NCBI RefSeq assembly: GCF_008933155.1 | Contig: NZ_WBVP01000012.1 | Location: 46,533 to 110,532 of the forward strand | Direction: 5' to 3' | Length of the DNA: 64,000 nt | Source: Aliivibrio finisterrensis | Lineage (GTDB): Bacteria; Pseudomonadota; Gammaproteobacteria; Enterobacterales; Vibrionaceae | In this document: piece after piece, positions 20,946-30,834 of the stretch | Layout: every line of letters starts with the position of its first letter | Numbering within the stretch: position 1 is the first letter of the stretch | The notes under the pieces: generated by a model | The model's input: only the letters and a program-made list of their open reading frames with translations | The model's database searches: none | Told to the model about the DNA's origin: nothing | Program-made: the position numbers and the translations under genes

Positions 20946-21901
20946 TGGCTCGCCGTCGTAAGGGTCGTCCAGTTAATGGCGTTATCTTAATTGATAAACC
21001 AACTGGAATTACATCGAACGATACGCTGCAAAAAGTAAAGCGTATTTACTTTGCTGAAAAAGCAGGCCATACAGGCGCACTTGATCCACTAGCAACAGGT
21101 ATGCTTCCATTATGTTTTGGTGAAGCAACTAAGTTTTCTCAGTTTCTTTTAGATTCTGATAAGCGTTACCGTGTTGTCGCTAAACTTGGTGAACGTACTA
21201 ATACCTCGGATTCCGATGGTGAAGTCGTTCAAACTCGTGAAGTGAAAGTCGACCGTGGCCAACTTGAGCGCTGTATTGCAAAATTTCGTGGTACAACAGA
21301 TCAAATTCCATCAATGTTCTCGGCATTAAAATACCAAGGTCGCCCTTTGTATGAATACGCACGTGAAGGCATTGAGGTACCACGTGAATCACGCAAGATC
21401 ACGGTTTACTCAATTGAATTGATCCGATTTGAAGGTCAAGAAGTTGAGATGGAAGTTCACTGTTCAAAAGGAACTTACATCCGTACTATTACCGATGATC
21501 TTGGTGAAATGCTTGGTTGTGGTGCGCACGTAACTTATTTACGTCGTACAGGTGTATCAAACTACCCATATGAAAATATGGTAACGATTGAGCACTTAGA
21601 AGCACTGCTTGAGCAAGCACACCGTGAAGATCGTGCGCCACGTGAATTGCTTGATCCATTGCTTATGCCTATGGACTCAGCGGTTCAAGATTTGCCTGAA
21701 GTTAATATGATCCCAGAATTGGCTGATCATGTTCTTCATGGTCAACCGGTTCAAGTGTTTGGTGCTCCTCAAGAGGGTATCGTTCGCATGACATCGGGTG
21801 AAGAACGTTTATTTATCGGCGTTGGTCATATCGATGATGATGGTCGTGTTGCACCTAAGCGTTTGGTTGTTTTTAGAGACGAAGTCGAAGAAGATAAGTA
21901 A
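20945..21901 (+). CDS. truB: tRNA pseudouridine-55 synthase TruB
   Basis: TruB makes pseudouridine 55 in the T-loop of most tRNAs and acts as a tRNA chaperone. Its 318 residues include the catalytic motif [15 protein letters not shown] with Asp47. The [21 protein letters not shown] motif and a C-terminal PUA-like domain follow. The start overlaps the rbfA stop by one base. A strong terminator follows, separating it from rpsO. Confidence 0.97.
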   Translation: MARRRKGRPVNGVILIDKPTGITSNDTLQKVKRIYFAEKAGHTGALDPLATGMLPLCFGEATKFSQFLLDSDKRYRVVAKLGERTNTSDSDGEVVQTREVKVDRGQLERCIAKFRGTTDQIPSMFSALKYQGRPLYEYAREGIEVPRESRKITVYSIELIRFEGQEVEMEVHCSKGTYIRTITDDLGEMLGCGAHVTYLRRTGVSNYPYENMVTIEHLEALLEQAHREDRAPRELLDPLLMPMDSAVQDLPEVNMIPELADHVLHGQPVQVFGAPQEGIVRMTSGEERLFIGVGHIDDDGRVAPKRLVVFRDEVEEDK

Positions 21902-21923
21902 GCCTACGTAAATTGCATAATTC

Positions 21924-21963
21924 AAAAAAGAGCAAAAGCCTTGTGGTTTTTGCTCTTTTTTTA
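21924..21963 (+). terminator. Terminator between truB and rpsO
   Basis: A 16-bp stem of AAAAAGAGCAAAAGCC with GGTTTTTGCTCTTTTT (one mismatch or wobble) and a T7 tail. It is a strong intrinsic terminator. Confidence 0.88.
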
Positions 21964-21991
21964 TTGCTTTATTATTGTTCATCCGTATAAT
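21964..21991 (+). promoter_or_regulatory. Candidate rpsO promoter
   Basis: TTGCTT at 21964-21969, a 16-bp spacer and TATAAT at 21986-21991, followed by a GC-rich discriminator (TCGGCC). It lies immediately after the truB terminator. Confidence 0.6.
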
Positions 21992-21996
21992 TCGGC

Positions 21997-22064
21997 CTTC
22001 GCGTAGTGGCTGAATCAGAGATTGGCTACTACAAATATTAAACAACTCTTATCAGGAGAGAATT
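21997..22064 (+). promoter_or_regulatory. rpsO: rpsO mRNA leader, possible S15 autoregulatory site
   Basis: The leader contains CTTCGCGTAGTGGCTGAATC and then TTGGCTACTAC, whose GTAGTGGC and TTGGCTAC parts can pair. It ends in AGGAGA before the ATG. In E. coli S15 represses its own translation through a pseudoknot in this region. Sequence similarity alone does not prove it here. Confidence 0.35.
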
Positions 22065-22334
22065 ATGTCTCTGAATGCAGAAACTAAAGCAGCAATCGTT
22101 GCAGAATACGCACAATGTGAAAACGATACAGGTTCACCAGAAGTACAAGTAGCACTACTTACTGCTTCTATCAACCACCTACAAGGTCACTTTGCTAATC
22201 ACAAGCACGATCACCACAGCCGTCGTGGTCTATTACGTATGGTTTCTAGCCGTCGTAAGCTTCTTGATTACCTGAAAGGCAAAAACCTTGCTCGTTACCA
22301 AGATCTAATCAAACGTCTAGGCCTACGTCGCTAA
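22065..22334 (+). CDS. rpsO: 30S ribosomal protein S15
   Basis: S15 is the primary 16S rRNA-binding protein of the 30S platform. It has 89 residues, the standard length. The conserved core [24 protein letters not shown] and the RNA-contacting segment [24 protein letters not shown] are intact, ending GLRR. It has its own promoter and terminator and is followed by pnp, as in other gammaproteobacteria. Confidence 0.98.
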   Translation: MSLNAETKAAIVAEYAQCENDTGSPEVQVALLTASINHLQGHFANHKHDHHSRRGLLRMVSSRRKLLDYLKGKNLARYQDLIKRLGLRR

Positions 22335-22364
22335 TTTGCGATGTCTGTAAAGACAGTTTGACGA

Positions 22365-22393
22365 AAAGGAGCGTTTATCGCTCCTTTTTTTAT
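22365..22393 (+). terminator. Terminator after rpsO
   Basis: An AAGGAGCG / CGCTCCTT stem with a TTTAT loop and T7 tail, between rpsO and pnp. Confidence 0.85.
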
Positions 22394-22684
22394 ACCTGCA
22401 ATATTATGTCGCTTGGTATAACTCTCCTTTTTCATTTCTGAACCTCGCATATTGCCTCAATTGGGGTATACTATGGCCGTTGAAATCGCAGTGTGCGTTT
22501 TTAACGTTATCATTTTATTCAACTATTACAGTCACCGAAGTCGGCCACTAGGTCGCGACTATTACAAGTTATCTTTTCGTCAGTAAATTTGTACTAGTCG
22601 CGATTGGTAATAGATTGAGTTAACACTTAAATTTTCTTAATTCAGGTCAGTAATGATCCAGCAGTTAAGAATAAAGGAAAAATA
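22394..22684 (+). promoter_or_regulatory. pnp: pnp promoter region and structured leader
   Basis: With the rpsO 3' flank this is a gene-free stretch of 350 bp. A -10-like TATACT lies at 22467-22472 without a good -35. A long imperfect stem follows: 22552-22567 (GTCGCGACTATTACAA) pairs with 22589-22604 (TTGTACTAGTCGCGAT), with one mismatch, one wobble and a 21-nt loop. E. coli pnp has a long leader hairpin cut by RNase III that lets PNPase repress its own mRNA; this is the likely counterpart. Confidence 0.6.
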
Positions 22685-24814
22685 ATGTTCGCGAATCCAG
22701 TCGTAAAATCATTTCAGTACGGTAACCATACTGTAACTCTAGAGACGGGCGTAATGGCACGTCAAGCAACTGCAGCTGTAATGGCAAGTATGGACGATAC
22801 ATCAGTATTCGTTTCTGTTGTTGCTAAGAAAGACGCAGTACCAGGTCAAGATTTCTTCCCACTAACAGTGAACTACCAAGAGCGTACATACGCTGCTGGT
22901 AAAATCCCTGGTGGTTTCTTCAAGCGTGAAGGTCGTCCTTCTGAAGGCGAAACACTAACGGCACGTCTAATCGACCGTCCAATTCGTCCACTTTTCCCAA
23001 GTGCGTTTAAAAACGAAGTTCAGGTTATCGCGACGGTTGTTTCTATCAACCCTGACGTAAACCCAGACATGATCACTATGATCGCAACGTCTGCAGCGCT
23101 TTCTATTGCTGGTGTACCATTCAATGGTCCTATCGGTGCTGCACGTGTTGGTCACATTAATGGTGAGCTAGTTCTTAACCCATCAAACACTGAGCTTGAA
23201 AACTCTAAACTAGACCTAGTTGTGTCTGGTACAGAAGGCGCAGTATTAATGGTTGAGTCAGAAGCTGACAACCTATCTGAAGAAGAAATGCTTTCTGCTG
23301 TTGTGTTTGGTCACGAACAACAGCAAGTCGTAATCAAAGCTATCAACGAGTTTGCTGCTGAAGTTGCTACTCCTGCTTGGGATTGGACGGCTCCAGAAGT
23401 AAACACTGAGCTTAAAGCACAAGTTGCTGAGCTTGCAGAAACTCGTCTTTCTGAAGCGTACCAAATCACTGAAAAAATGGCGCGTTACGAGCAAGTTGGC
23501 GTAATTAAAAACGAAGCTGTTGAAGCACTTCTAGCTCAAAACGAAGAACTAGACGAGCGTGAAATCCGTGGCATGCTTGGTTCTCTAGAGAAAAAAGTTG
23601 TACGTAGCCGCATCATTGCTGGTCACCCACGTATCGATGGTCGTGAAAAAGACATGGTTCGTGCGCTAGACGTACGTACTGGTGTTCTTCCACGTACACA
23701 CGGTTCTTCTCTATTCACTCGTGGTGAAACTCAAGCACTTGTTACTGCAACGCTTGGCACACAACGTGATGCGCAAATCATCGATAGCCTAATGGGTGAG
23801 AAGAAAGATCACTTCCTTCTACACTACAACTTCCCTCCATACTGTGTAGGTGAGACTGGTTTTGTTGGTTCACCTAAGCGTCGTGAAATTGGTCACGGTA
23901 AACTAGCTAAGCGTGGTATCCAAGCGGTTATGCCTTCTGTTGAAGAATTCCCATACACAGTACGTGTAGTATCGGAAATCACCGAATCTAACGGTTCATC
24001 TTCAATGGCTTCTGTATGTGGTACTTCTCTAGCACTTATGGATGCTGGTGTTCCAATTAAAGCATCTGTTGCGGGTATCGCAATGGGTCTTGTTAAAGAA
24101 GGCGACGATTTCGTTGTTCTTTCTGACATCCTTGGCGACGAAGATCACCTAGGTGACATGGACTTTAAAGTAGCGGGTACTAACGAAGGTATTACTGCTC
24201 TTCAAATGGACATCAAAATCGAAGGTATCACTAAAGAGATCATGCAGATCGCTCTAAACCAAGCACAAGGTGCGCGTAAGCACATCCTTGCTGTTATGGA
24301 TGAAGCAATCTCTGGTGCTCGTGAAGATATCTCTGAGTTCGCTCCACGTATCCACACAATGAAAATCAGCTCTGATAAGATCAAAGATGTTATCGGTAAA
24401 GGTGGTGCAGTTATCCGTGCTCTTTGTGAAGAGACAGGTACAACTATCGAAATCGAAGACGACGGTACTATCAAAATCGCTGCGACTGAAGGTACTGCTG
24501 CTAAAGAAGCTATCCGTCGTATCGAAGAAATTACTGCTGAAGTTGAAGTGGGTAAGATCTACACAGGTAAAGTTATGCGTATCGTAGATTTCGGTGCGTT
24601 CGTAACGGTTCTTGGTCCTAAAGAAGGTCTAGTACACATTTCTCAAATCGCTGAAGAGCGCATCGAGAAAGTAGCTGATCACCTACAAGTTGGTCAAGAA
24701 GTGAAAACTAAAGTACTAGAAATCGACCGTCAAGGCCGTATTCGTCTAAGTATTAAAGAAGCAAATGCTGAGCTAAACCCAGCACCTGCTGCTGAAGCAA
24801 AAGACGCAGAATAA
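22685..24814 (+). CDS. pnp: Polyribonucleotide nucleotidyltransferase (PNPase)
   Basis: This is a 3'-to-5' phosphorolytic exoribonuclease and a core member of the RNA degradosome. Its 709 residues equal the family. Two RNase PH domains are visible (about 1-215 and 310-540), the second with [17 protein letters not shown]. An alpha-helical linker sits between them. A KH domain ([20 protein letters not shown], about 555-615) and an S1 domain ([33 protein letters not shown], about 622-690) follow. Confidence 0.98.
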   Translation: MFANPVVKSFQYGNHTVTLETGVMARQATAAVMASMDDTSVFVSVVAKKDAVPGQDFFPLTVNYQERTYAAGKIPGGFFKREGRPSEGETLTARLIDRPIRPLFPSAFKNEVQVIATVVSINPDVNPDMITMIATSAALSIAGVPFNGPIGAARVGHINGELVLNPSNTELENSKLDLVVSGTEGAVLMVESEADNLSEEEMLSAVVFGHEQQQVVIKAINEFAAEVATPAWDWTAPEVNTELKAQVAELAETRLSEAYQITEKMARYEQVGVIKNEAVEALLAQNEELDEREIRGMLGSLEKKVVRSRIIAGHPRIDGREKDMVRALDVRTGVLPRTHGSSLFTRGETQALVTATLGTQRDAQIIDSLMGEKKDHFLLHYNFPPYCVGETGFVGSPKRREIGHGKLAKRGIQAVMPSVEEFPYTVRVVSEITESNGSSSMASVCGTSLALMDAGVPIKASVAGIAMGLVKEGDDFVVLSDILGDEDHLGDMDFKVAGTNEGITALQMDIKIEGITKEIMQIALNQAQGARKHILAVMDEAISGAREDISEFAPRIHTMKISSDKIKDVIGKGGAVIRALCEETGTTIEIEDDGTIKIAATEGTAAKEAIRRIEEITAEVEVGKIYTGKVMRIVDFGAFVTVLGPKEGLVHISQIAEERIEKVADHLQVGQEVKTKVLEIDRQGRIRLSIKEANAELNPAPAAEAKDAE

Positions 24815-24852
24815 TCTTATTGATTACAGTCTTTTGATTTAAAGCGTGTTAT

Positions 24853-24882
24853 AAAGGGAGCAGAAGTGCTCCCTTTTCTTTT
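24853..24882 (+). terminator. Terminator after pnp
   Basis: AAAGGGAGCA / TGCTCCCTTT stem, 4-nt loop, T-rich tail. Confidence 0.85.
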
Positions 24883-24924
24883 AAGTATCGTTAAAAGAAA
24901 TTGGCTTATCATAGGAGAAAATGA

Positions 24925-25893
24925 GTGAATTGGATTCGAGTTGCGTTAGTAGGCGCAGTATTAGTATTATCAGGGTGTGCATCAAACTCCTCTGGTTGGG
25001 GTTATCCACCAATGGCGGTTCCTTTGCAACCAAGCATCCAGCAAGAGATTCAATTGTCTCGTTTAGATCAATTATTACTACGACCAGATGTTGATGATAT
25101 TACTCGTTCTAAAATGTTTTATGAACGTGGTTTAATTAATGACAGTTTAGGTCTACGTGATTTAGCTCGTGTAGACTTCACCCAATCTCTTAATTTAAAA
25201 CCAGATCAAAGTGATGTTTTTAATATTTTGGGTGTGTATTACACGCAAAATACTGACTTTGATGGTGCTTATGAAGCATTAGACTCTGCATTAGAGCTAG
25301 ATCCATTGAATCAATTTGCTGAGCGCAATCTAGCCATCGCCCTTTATTATGGCGAGCGTTACGATCAAGCTTATAAAATTGCCACAAAACATTATAACGA
25401 TGCACCAAAAGACCCATATCGTGCCATTTGGTTATATTGGATTGGATTGGAAGTGGATGCGAAAGTAGCAACAGAAACTTTCCAAAAACAATATCAACAA
25501 AGAGCGGATGAAGATTTTGGATGGGATCTTGCAGGACTTATTTTAAAAGAGACAGCAGAAGATGAGTTCTTTAAAAAGATCCTGACTACCACTCGTAATA
25601 ACGTTGCGTTGGCAGAAAAACTAACGGAAGGGTATTTTTACTTAGCTAAGCGTTATCAACATGAAGGTGATTACTCTAATGCGATTGCTCTGTATAAATT
25701 AGCAATAGCAGGCAATGTGTATGAATATGTGGAACATCGCTACTCTTTTGTTGAGCTTGGTAAAATCTATCAATCATTACGCGAGTTACAAGAGCAGAAG
25801 ATAAAAGAACAGCAAGCATTAGAATCGAAAGAAGATCCTGTTGCTGAAAGTACAGAAAAAGAAGTATTAAAAGAAGAAGCGTTAGCGGAATAA
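24925..25893 (+). CDS. nlpI: Lipoprotein NlpI
   Basis: NlpI is an outer-membrane lipoprotein with tetratricopeptide repeats that scaffolds peptidoglycan hydrolases and the protease Prc in E. coli. The signal peptide ends in the lipobox LSGC at residues 16-19. TPR-like helices run from about residue 60 to 145 (FNILGVYYTQNTDFDGAYEALDSALELDPLN) and again near 230-260. The tail is Glu/Lys-rich. Of 322 residues the last 25 are a charged extension beyond E. coli NlpI (294). The start is GTG, with AGGAGA 6 bp upstream. Its position after pnp is conserved. Confidence 0.93.
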   Translation: MNWIRVALVGAVLVLSGCASNSSGWGYPPMAVPLQPSIQQEIQLSRLDQLLLRPDVDDITRSKMFYERGLINDSLGLRDLARVDFTQSLNLKPDQSDVFNILGVYYTQNTDFDGAYEALDSALELDPLNQFAERNLAIALYYGERYDQAYKIATKHYNDAPKDPYRAIWLYWIGLEVDAKVATETFQKQYQQRADEDFGWDLAGLILKETAEDEFFKKILTTTRNNVALAEKLTEGYFYLAKRYQHEGDYSNAIALYKLAIAGNVYEYVEHRYSFVELGKIYQSLRELQEQKIKEQQALESKEDPVAESTEKEVLKEEALAE

Positions 25894-25913
25894 CGCTGTA
25901 TTTAGTGTTTATA

Positions 25914-25946
25914 AAAAGCCCTTAGTTCTAAGCGAAGGGCTTTTTT
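25914..25946. terminator. Terminator between nlpI and ubiV
   Basis: AAAAAGCCCTT and AAGGGCTTTTTT form a strong stem with tails on both sides, serving the convergent nlpI and ubiV genes. Confidence 0.85.
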
Positions 25947-25964
25947 GTATCATTAAGGCTTATA

Positions 25965-26843
25965 CTAGATTTGGATATCTAGCCCTGCGATATTGTGCCA
26001 ATAACCGTTGCATTGACGAGCATCTTTTAGCGCAAACTTCTCAACACCTGCTTCATTCGCTTTAAATTTAGATACTTCACTAAAGGTTTCTACGCTTAAC
26101 GGACTTAATCGCACCACATCAACTAATTTTTCCATACTTGGTAAATCATTAATAAGGTTATAGCAGTAGCCTGATTGGGTTTGAATACCATTTAAAGTAA
26201 AGACCTCTTGCCCTTCTTGGCTATTTACAGTGATGCCATTTGGGTACTTGATACAACAAGTCTCACACTCATCTTTTGGTTTGTTTTCAGCTCTTGCGGT
26301 AAAGCAGCGAGCTGAATAAGCCAGTGGTAAGTAACCGTAACTGAATACTTCAGTTTCAAACTTATCGCGAATGCTCAATTCATCACATTGAATTAATACG
26401 TTTTGTAGCCATTCGCGTGATAATTCAACCGGCATACACCAACGAGTCATGCCTTGTTTTAAAAATAAATTTAATGTTTGTGCGTTATAACAGTTAACGG
26501 CAGGACCAACCACAAACGGAACCTTGCTATCTGAGGCTAATTGAATTGCAGAAACATCGTTAGCTTCAATAATGAAGTCACCGTTATCAATGTACTTTTT
26601 CATTACATTGACTTCACTTGGTGCTTCTAACAGTGCCATGGTTGATAAAACGACCTGCTTGCCAGAACCTGAAATCTCTTTAGCGATCGCAAACCAATCT
26701 TTAGGTTTCATTTCTCGGCGCTTTGAGCAAACACTTTCGCCTAAATAAATAATATCAGCTTCACTGCTGATCGATTTTTGGTAAAAGTCTTCAATATTTT
26801 CTTTTGACCAAAAGTACAGAAGTGGACCTAGTGCGTATTTCAT
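25965..26843 (-). CDS. ubiV: O2-independent ubiquinone biosynthesis protein UbiV (U32 family)
   Basis: UbiV works with UbiU and UbiT in oxygen-independent hydroxylation of the ubiquinone ring. It has 292 residues with the peptidase U32 fold but no protease role known. The four cysteines that bind a 4Fe-4S cluster in E. coli UbiV (39, 180, 193, 197) occur at exactly these positions here: ESVCS, SARCF and DECETCC. It lies 9 bp after ubiU in the same transcript. Function is by family knowledge. Confidence 0.94.
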   Translation of the reverse strand: MKYALGPLLYFWSKENIEDFYQKSISSEADIIYLGESVCSKRREMKPKDWFAIAKEISGSGKQVVLSTMALLEAPSEVNVMKKYIDNGDFIIEANDVSAIQLASDSKVPFVVGPAVNCYNAQTLNLFLKQGMTRWCMPVELSREWLQNVLIQCDELSIRDKFETEVFSYGYLPLAYSARCFTARAENKPKDECETCCIKYPNGITVNSQEGQEVFTLNGIQTQSGYCYNLINDLPSMEKLVDVVRLSPLSVETFSEVSKFKANEAGVEKFALKDARQCNGYWHNIAGLDIQI

Positions 26844-26852
26844 AATGTTCTC

Positions 26853-27854
26853 CTATTGCCACTTCTTGTGATATGCACCAAGGGTTGTTTGAGTCCCCTC
26901 TGATACATTAGCTAATGTTGCATCCCACTTAGGTTCAACTGAATAGCCTTCAGGGTTTGCTTTATAGCGATCAATGGCTGCACGCCAAGTTTGTGTCACT
27001 TGTTCTACATAAGCAGGGCTACGCTGACGACCTTCAATTTTAACTGAAGCGACATTGGCAGCAAAAAGCTCAGGAACAAGAGATAAAGTATTTAAACTTG
27101 TCGGCTCCTCAAGCGCATGGAAGGTTTTACCTTCTACGTCAAAACGACCCTTACAAAGGGTAGGGTAACCTGCATTCTCACCTTCACCATAACGATCGAT
27201 AAGGATGTTATTAAGGCGTGATTCTAAGCCCTTTGCAGTTTCTTGCCAGCGAACGTATTTTGCTGGAGAGCAGGCACCAACCGTATTTGGTGATTCGCCT
27301 GTCATGTATGAGGATAGGTAACAACGACCTTCAGACATGATACATAAGCTACCAAACGCAAACACCTCTAAATCAACATCAGAAGTTAGGTTACGTGATA
27401 GTTGCTTTACCTGATGGATTGAAAGAACTCGTGGCAAAACTACACGTTTAATGTTGAAGTTTTTCTTATAGAAATCAATCGCAGCAACGTTGGTTGCCGA
27501 AGCTTGAACGGATAAGTGTAGCTCTAAATCTGGATAAGTGGTTGCCGCGTATTCTAGCACCCCGATATCCGAGATAATAAGCGCATCGATCCCCATTGCT
27601 GCCGCGTTATCAACGGCTTTTGTCCAACGGCTAAATCCATCCGGGTGAGCAAATGTATTTAAAGCGACATGAATATGCTTATTATTGTCGTGAACGTATT
27701 GCACCGCTTTCTCAAGTTTTTTACCTGTGAAGTTTAAGCCTGCAAAATGGCGAGCGTTAGTATCGTCTTTAAAACCGATATAAACCGCATCAGCACCACA
27801 ATCGATTGCGGTTTTCAGGGCTGGTAAATTACCGGCAGGGCAGAGGAGTTCCAT
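26853..27854 (-). CDS. ubiU: O2-independent ubiquinone biosynthesis protein UbiU (U32 family)
   Basis: UbiU is the partner of UbiV in anaerobic ubiquinone hydroxylation. Its 333 residues begin with MELLCPAGN, typical of U32 proteins. The four cluster cysteines appear as Cys171 and Cys178 (SLCIMSEGRC), Cys195 (GAC) and Cys234 (TLC). Their spacing matches the E. coli set 169/176/193/232 with a two-residue offset. It is the first gene of a ubiUV pair. Fnr control is known in E. coli; no full Fnr box was found upstream. Confidence 0.94.
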   Translation of the reverse strand: MELLCPAGNLPALKTAIDCGADAVYIGFKDDTNARHFAGLNFTGKKLEKAVQYVHDNNKHIHVALNTFAHPDGFSRWTKAVDNAAAMGIDALIISDIGVLEYAATTYPDLELHLSVQASATNVAAIDFYKKNFNIKRVVLPRVLSIHQVKQLSRNLTSDVDLEVFAFGSLCIMSEGRCYLSSYMTGESPNTVGACSPAKYVRWQETAKGLESRLNNILIDRYGEGENAGYPTLCKGRFDVEGKTFHALEEPTSLNTLSLVPELFAANVASVKIEGRQRSPAYVEQVTQTWRAAIDRYKANPEGYSVEPKWDATLANVSEGTQTTLGAYHKKWQ

Positions 27855-28018
27855 TAGAATACCTAGTTACAAGAATCTGATGCTCTATGATAATGATAAG
27901 ATAATTTTGAAACTTGATTTAAGCCAGGTTTTTGGTTCTTTTGTTCTTGAAATACAGCTTTGAAATAGAATGGTCTGAAAGGTGACTTTTTTTGATTTAA
28001 TTTTTCATAATTGGTTGT

Positions 28019-28053
28019 AATACCTAGGAAGTGGCAGGGTTTTCCTAGGTATT
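28019..28053. terminator. 12-bp perfect inverted repeat downstream of the GGDEF-EAL gene
   Basis: AATACCTAGGAA (28019-28030) and TTCCTAGGTATT (28042-28053) enclose an 11-nt loop. The repeat is 19 bp beyond the stop of the minus-strand GGDEF-EAL gene. It has no clear T tract, so it is either an atypical terminator or an operator upstream of ubiU. Confidence 0.45.
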
Positions 28054-28071
28054 AAGTTATCTAGTATTTGA

Positions 28072-30099
28072 TTATCTAGAACGTTTATTTTGTACTAATA
28101 GCGCTTCAATCTCATGTTTTGGTTGAGGTTTATGGAAGTGGAAGCCTTGGATAGAGTCACAGTTTAAACTTGATAGCAGCATCGCTTGTTGTCTTGTCTC
28201 AACCCCTTCAGCCACGATATCCATGTTTAAGTTTTTGCCTAAATTAATCACATTTTCAATGATAGTGATTTGCTTAGGTAATGTGTCGATTTCACTGATA
28301 AAGCCACGGTCAATTTTTAGTTCATCAAGAGGGAAGCGCGCAAGGTAAGCCAAAGAAGAGTAACCAGTACCAAAATCATCAATAGATAAGGTAAAGCCAA
28401 GTTTTTTAATCGCATCTAGCATTTGAATGGCGTGTTCACCATCACTCATTACAGCACTTTCTGTTAGTTCTAAAGTGATGCAGTTCGGGTCAACTTGTGA
28501 GGTTTTAAGCAAACGTTCCATGTATTCAATTAATTGAGGATTACCAAATTGCTCTGGTGATAAATTAATCGCAATACGGCCAGGTAAAATACCTTGATTA
28601 CACCACTCTTTAACGGTTTGGAACACCTCACGCATAACCACTTTTCCAAGTGTTTCAATCAATCCAGAGCGTTCAGCAACAGGAATAAAACGAGCAGGGC
28701 TGATATAACCTTCAACAGGATGCTTCCAACGAACAAGCGCTTCAGCACCATTAATTCTAAAATCACGAGCGCTGACTTTTGGCTGATACCAAACCTCAAG
28801 GCCGTTATTTTGCAGTGCCTTTTGAAGCTCGATCTCTAGCCATAAACGCATACGCGCTTCTTTGTTCATTTGGTCATGGAATTTGATTAAACGATTACGA
28901 CCGCGATCTTTGGCTTCATACATTGCGGTGTCAGCATTTTGTAATAAGCTGCGCGCATCACTGCCATCGGTCGGGTATTGAACGCTACCAATTGAACAAG
29001 CGAGTCTTTTAGAGAAGTGAACAAGATCAAAAGGTTGGTTAATAAGAGATATGATCTTTTCAGATAATTGGTCAAGGATCTGATTATGTTCAGGCTTTGG
29101 AAAAAGAATACCAAATTCATCACCACCTAAATGACCAACAATAGCGTGCTTGGGAAGTAATTTTTGTAAGCGGGTGGAAATTTCTTTTAACACTCTATCG
29201 CCAATGTGGTGGCCTAAAGAGTCATTTATATTTTTGAAGTTATCGATGTCTAGGTAAAGCATGAAAAAAGGAATATCGTCTTTAATCACTTTTTCAATTA
29301 CATGAGTGAAACCATGTCGATTATAGATCCCGGTTAATAGGTCGACTTGAGAAACCGCGATTTGATTTTCATTTTTGGTTTGTTTTTTGTGCTCTTTTAA
29401 AATAACTAAATGAGCGGGGCTACCTAGGATATGTGTTTTTTCAACGGTTAATATCAGTTCAGCTCGGGTGCCACAATTAACGGTAGTTCTTACAATGAGA
29501 GATTGCTCTGATGCCAATTCAATAATGGTTTCGGAAAGTGACTGAGTTTTGTTTGCGGAGGTTAATAACTGCTCAATGCTTTCACCTACAAATTCAGAGG
29601 CTTTATTAAACCCAAGCATTTTGGCGGAAGCGGTATTTGCTGAAACAATAATATCCCCTTCAATCAGCAAGACGGAGTCATTTAGCAGTTCGGTAAGCTT
29701 GTGATATTTGCTTTCACTTTCTTTTAAAGAATTAAGTAGTTGTTGTCGCTCTGAAGTATCAACAGCATGAAAGACAATGTAGGTGTTATCGTCCTGCTCT
29801 ATGGGGAATAAGCTAAAGTGAAGACTGGTATCAAAACGATGATCGTCTAATGTGATTTCAGCTTCAATTTTTTCACCACTTAAGGCTCTATCATAATAAG
29901 CTTTAAGCGAGGAATAGAAATGAGCACCTAAGATATCGGTGTCAGAACGACCGAATAACGCTTCCCTACTTAACCCACTGATTTCACAGTAACGATTATT
30001 AACGGTAACGTAGTTATGATCTGTGTCCAAAATAGCAAACAGAAATGGACTATTATCTGTAAGCAAAGGAAGCCAGTGTTGTATTTGAGAAAGAGACAT
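28072..30099 (-). CDS. rocS: PAS-GGDEF-EAL cyclic-di-GMP enzyme, RocS-like
   Basis: This appears to be a soluble c-di-GMP turnover protein. Two PAS-like domains (about 5-120 and 125-235) precede a GGDEF domain with an intact GGDEF near residue 326 and no obvious RxxD inhibitory site five residues before it. An EAL domain follows with GAEALVRW near residue 454, INLSPEQF, LTESAVM, DDFGTGYSSL, LKIDRGFI and the late Glu in VAEGVET. The EAL residues look complete, so phosphodiesterase activity is likely, and diguanylate cyclase activity is possible. In V. cholerae the gene next to the U32 pair is rocS (VC0653, from memory), hence the name. A TTG start at 30129 with GGAAG 4 bp upstream would add ten residues. 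Confidence 0.85.
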   Translation of the reverse strand: MSLSQIQHWLPLLTDNSPFLFAILDTDHNYVTVNNRYCEISGLSREALFGRSDTDILGAHFYSSLKAYYDRALSGEKIEAEITLDDHRFDTSLHFSLFPIEQDDNTYIVFHAVDTSERQQLLNSLKESESKYHKLTELLNDSVLLIEGDIIVSANTASAKMLGFNKASEFVGESIEQLLTSANKTQSLSETIIELASEQSLIVRTTVNCGTRAELILTVEKTHILGSPAHLVILKEHKKQTKNENQIAVSQVDLLTGIYNRHGFTHVIEKVIKDDIPFFMLYLDIDNFKNINDSLGHHIGDRVLKEISTRLQKLLPKHAIVGHLGGDEFGILFPKPEHNQILDQLSEKIISLINQPFDLVHFSKRLACSIGSVQYPTDGSDARSLLQNADTAMYEAKDRGRNRLIKFHDQMNKEARMRLWLEIELQKALQNNGLEVWYQPKVSARDFRINGAEALVRWKHPVEGYISPARFIPVAERSGLIETLGKVVMREVFQTVKEWCNQGILPGRIAINLSPEQFGNPQLIEYMERLLKTSQVDPNCITLELTESAVMSDGEHAIQMLDAIKKLGFTLSIDDFGTGYSSLAYLARFPLDELKIDRGFISEIDTLPKQITIIENVINLGKNLNMDIVAEGVETRQQAMLLSSLNCDSIQGFHFHKPQPKHEIEALLVQNKRSR

Positions 30100-30315
30100 A
30101 GTGTTACCGCTTTTAGTAAAAGAAGACAAATAACTTCCAGAATTAGTAATAATTATTAGTATTTATAAGTCGAACGATAAAATATACATTGAATGAATCC
30201 CTATTTTCTACCCTAAATTGTAATAAGTACTTTTTTTGATAAGAAACAGGTTAGATATCGGACAATCAATTTATACTTGCTTACAGTTATCGACTAAATG
30301 TAATGGAAATTAAGC

Positions 30316-30834
30316 GTGATTAATCAAATTCGTTCAAAACTAGTAAAAAATGCGGCATCGATCTTAAAAGTTCCTGCAAAGTTAGTTCCTGTTTCAGTTC
30401 AACAGAAGGCATTGCTCGAAGGCTTGAAACAAGTATTTCATGAAGCGCTTGACGATGGAGATTTTGAGTTTTTAGAGGATAAATGGTTAAAAGTTTCCAT
30501 TCTTGATCTCGAATTACATTGGTTTATCAGTTATCAAGATGAAAAACTGATAGTCTCAAACAAAGAAGAGAGTGATGATGTAAGCTTTAGTGGCCAATTA
30601 AATGATTTGATTTTAATTGCAGGCCGTAAAGAAGATCCTGACACTCTATTTTTCCAACGTCGCCTTAAAATTGAAGGGGATACAGAGCTTGGGCTTGAAG
30701 TGAAAAACTTAATGGACAGTGTTGATCTTGATTCACTTCCAAAACCTTTAAACCAAGCATTGATGACGTTGGCTAATTTTGTCCAACAAGGTTTACAAGA
30801 ACCTGAAGTAAAAGAGACGATAAATGCTTATTAG
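30316..30834 (+). CDS. ubiT: Ubiquinone biosynthesis accessory factor UbiT (SCP2 domain)
   Basis: UbiT is an SCP2-domain lipid-binding protein that works with UbiU and UbiV in O2-independent ubiquinone synthesis. It has 172 residues. The N-terminus (NQIRSKLVKNAASILKVPAKLVPVSVQ) matches the family, followed by the SCP2 core with DLELHWFISYQDEKL and FFQRRLKIEGDTELGLEVKNLMDSVD. The start is GTG. It overlaps yhbS by 11 bp. In E. coli it lies directly beside ubiUV; here the c-di-GMP gene stands between them. Confidence 0.92.
   Translation: MINQIRSKLVKNAASILKVPAKLVPVSVQQKALLEGLKQVFHEALDDGDFEFLEDKWLKVSILDLELHWFISYQDEKLIVSNKEESDDVSFSGQLNDLILIAGRKEDPDTLFFQRRLKIEGDTELGLEVKNLMDSVDLDSLPKPLNQALMTLANFVQQGLQEPEVKETINAY

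Noticed and set aside
27855..28018. Fnr box upstream of ubiU
   Set aside because: TTGATTTAA occurs twice, but no second half site (ATCAA at the right spacing) accompanies either copy.
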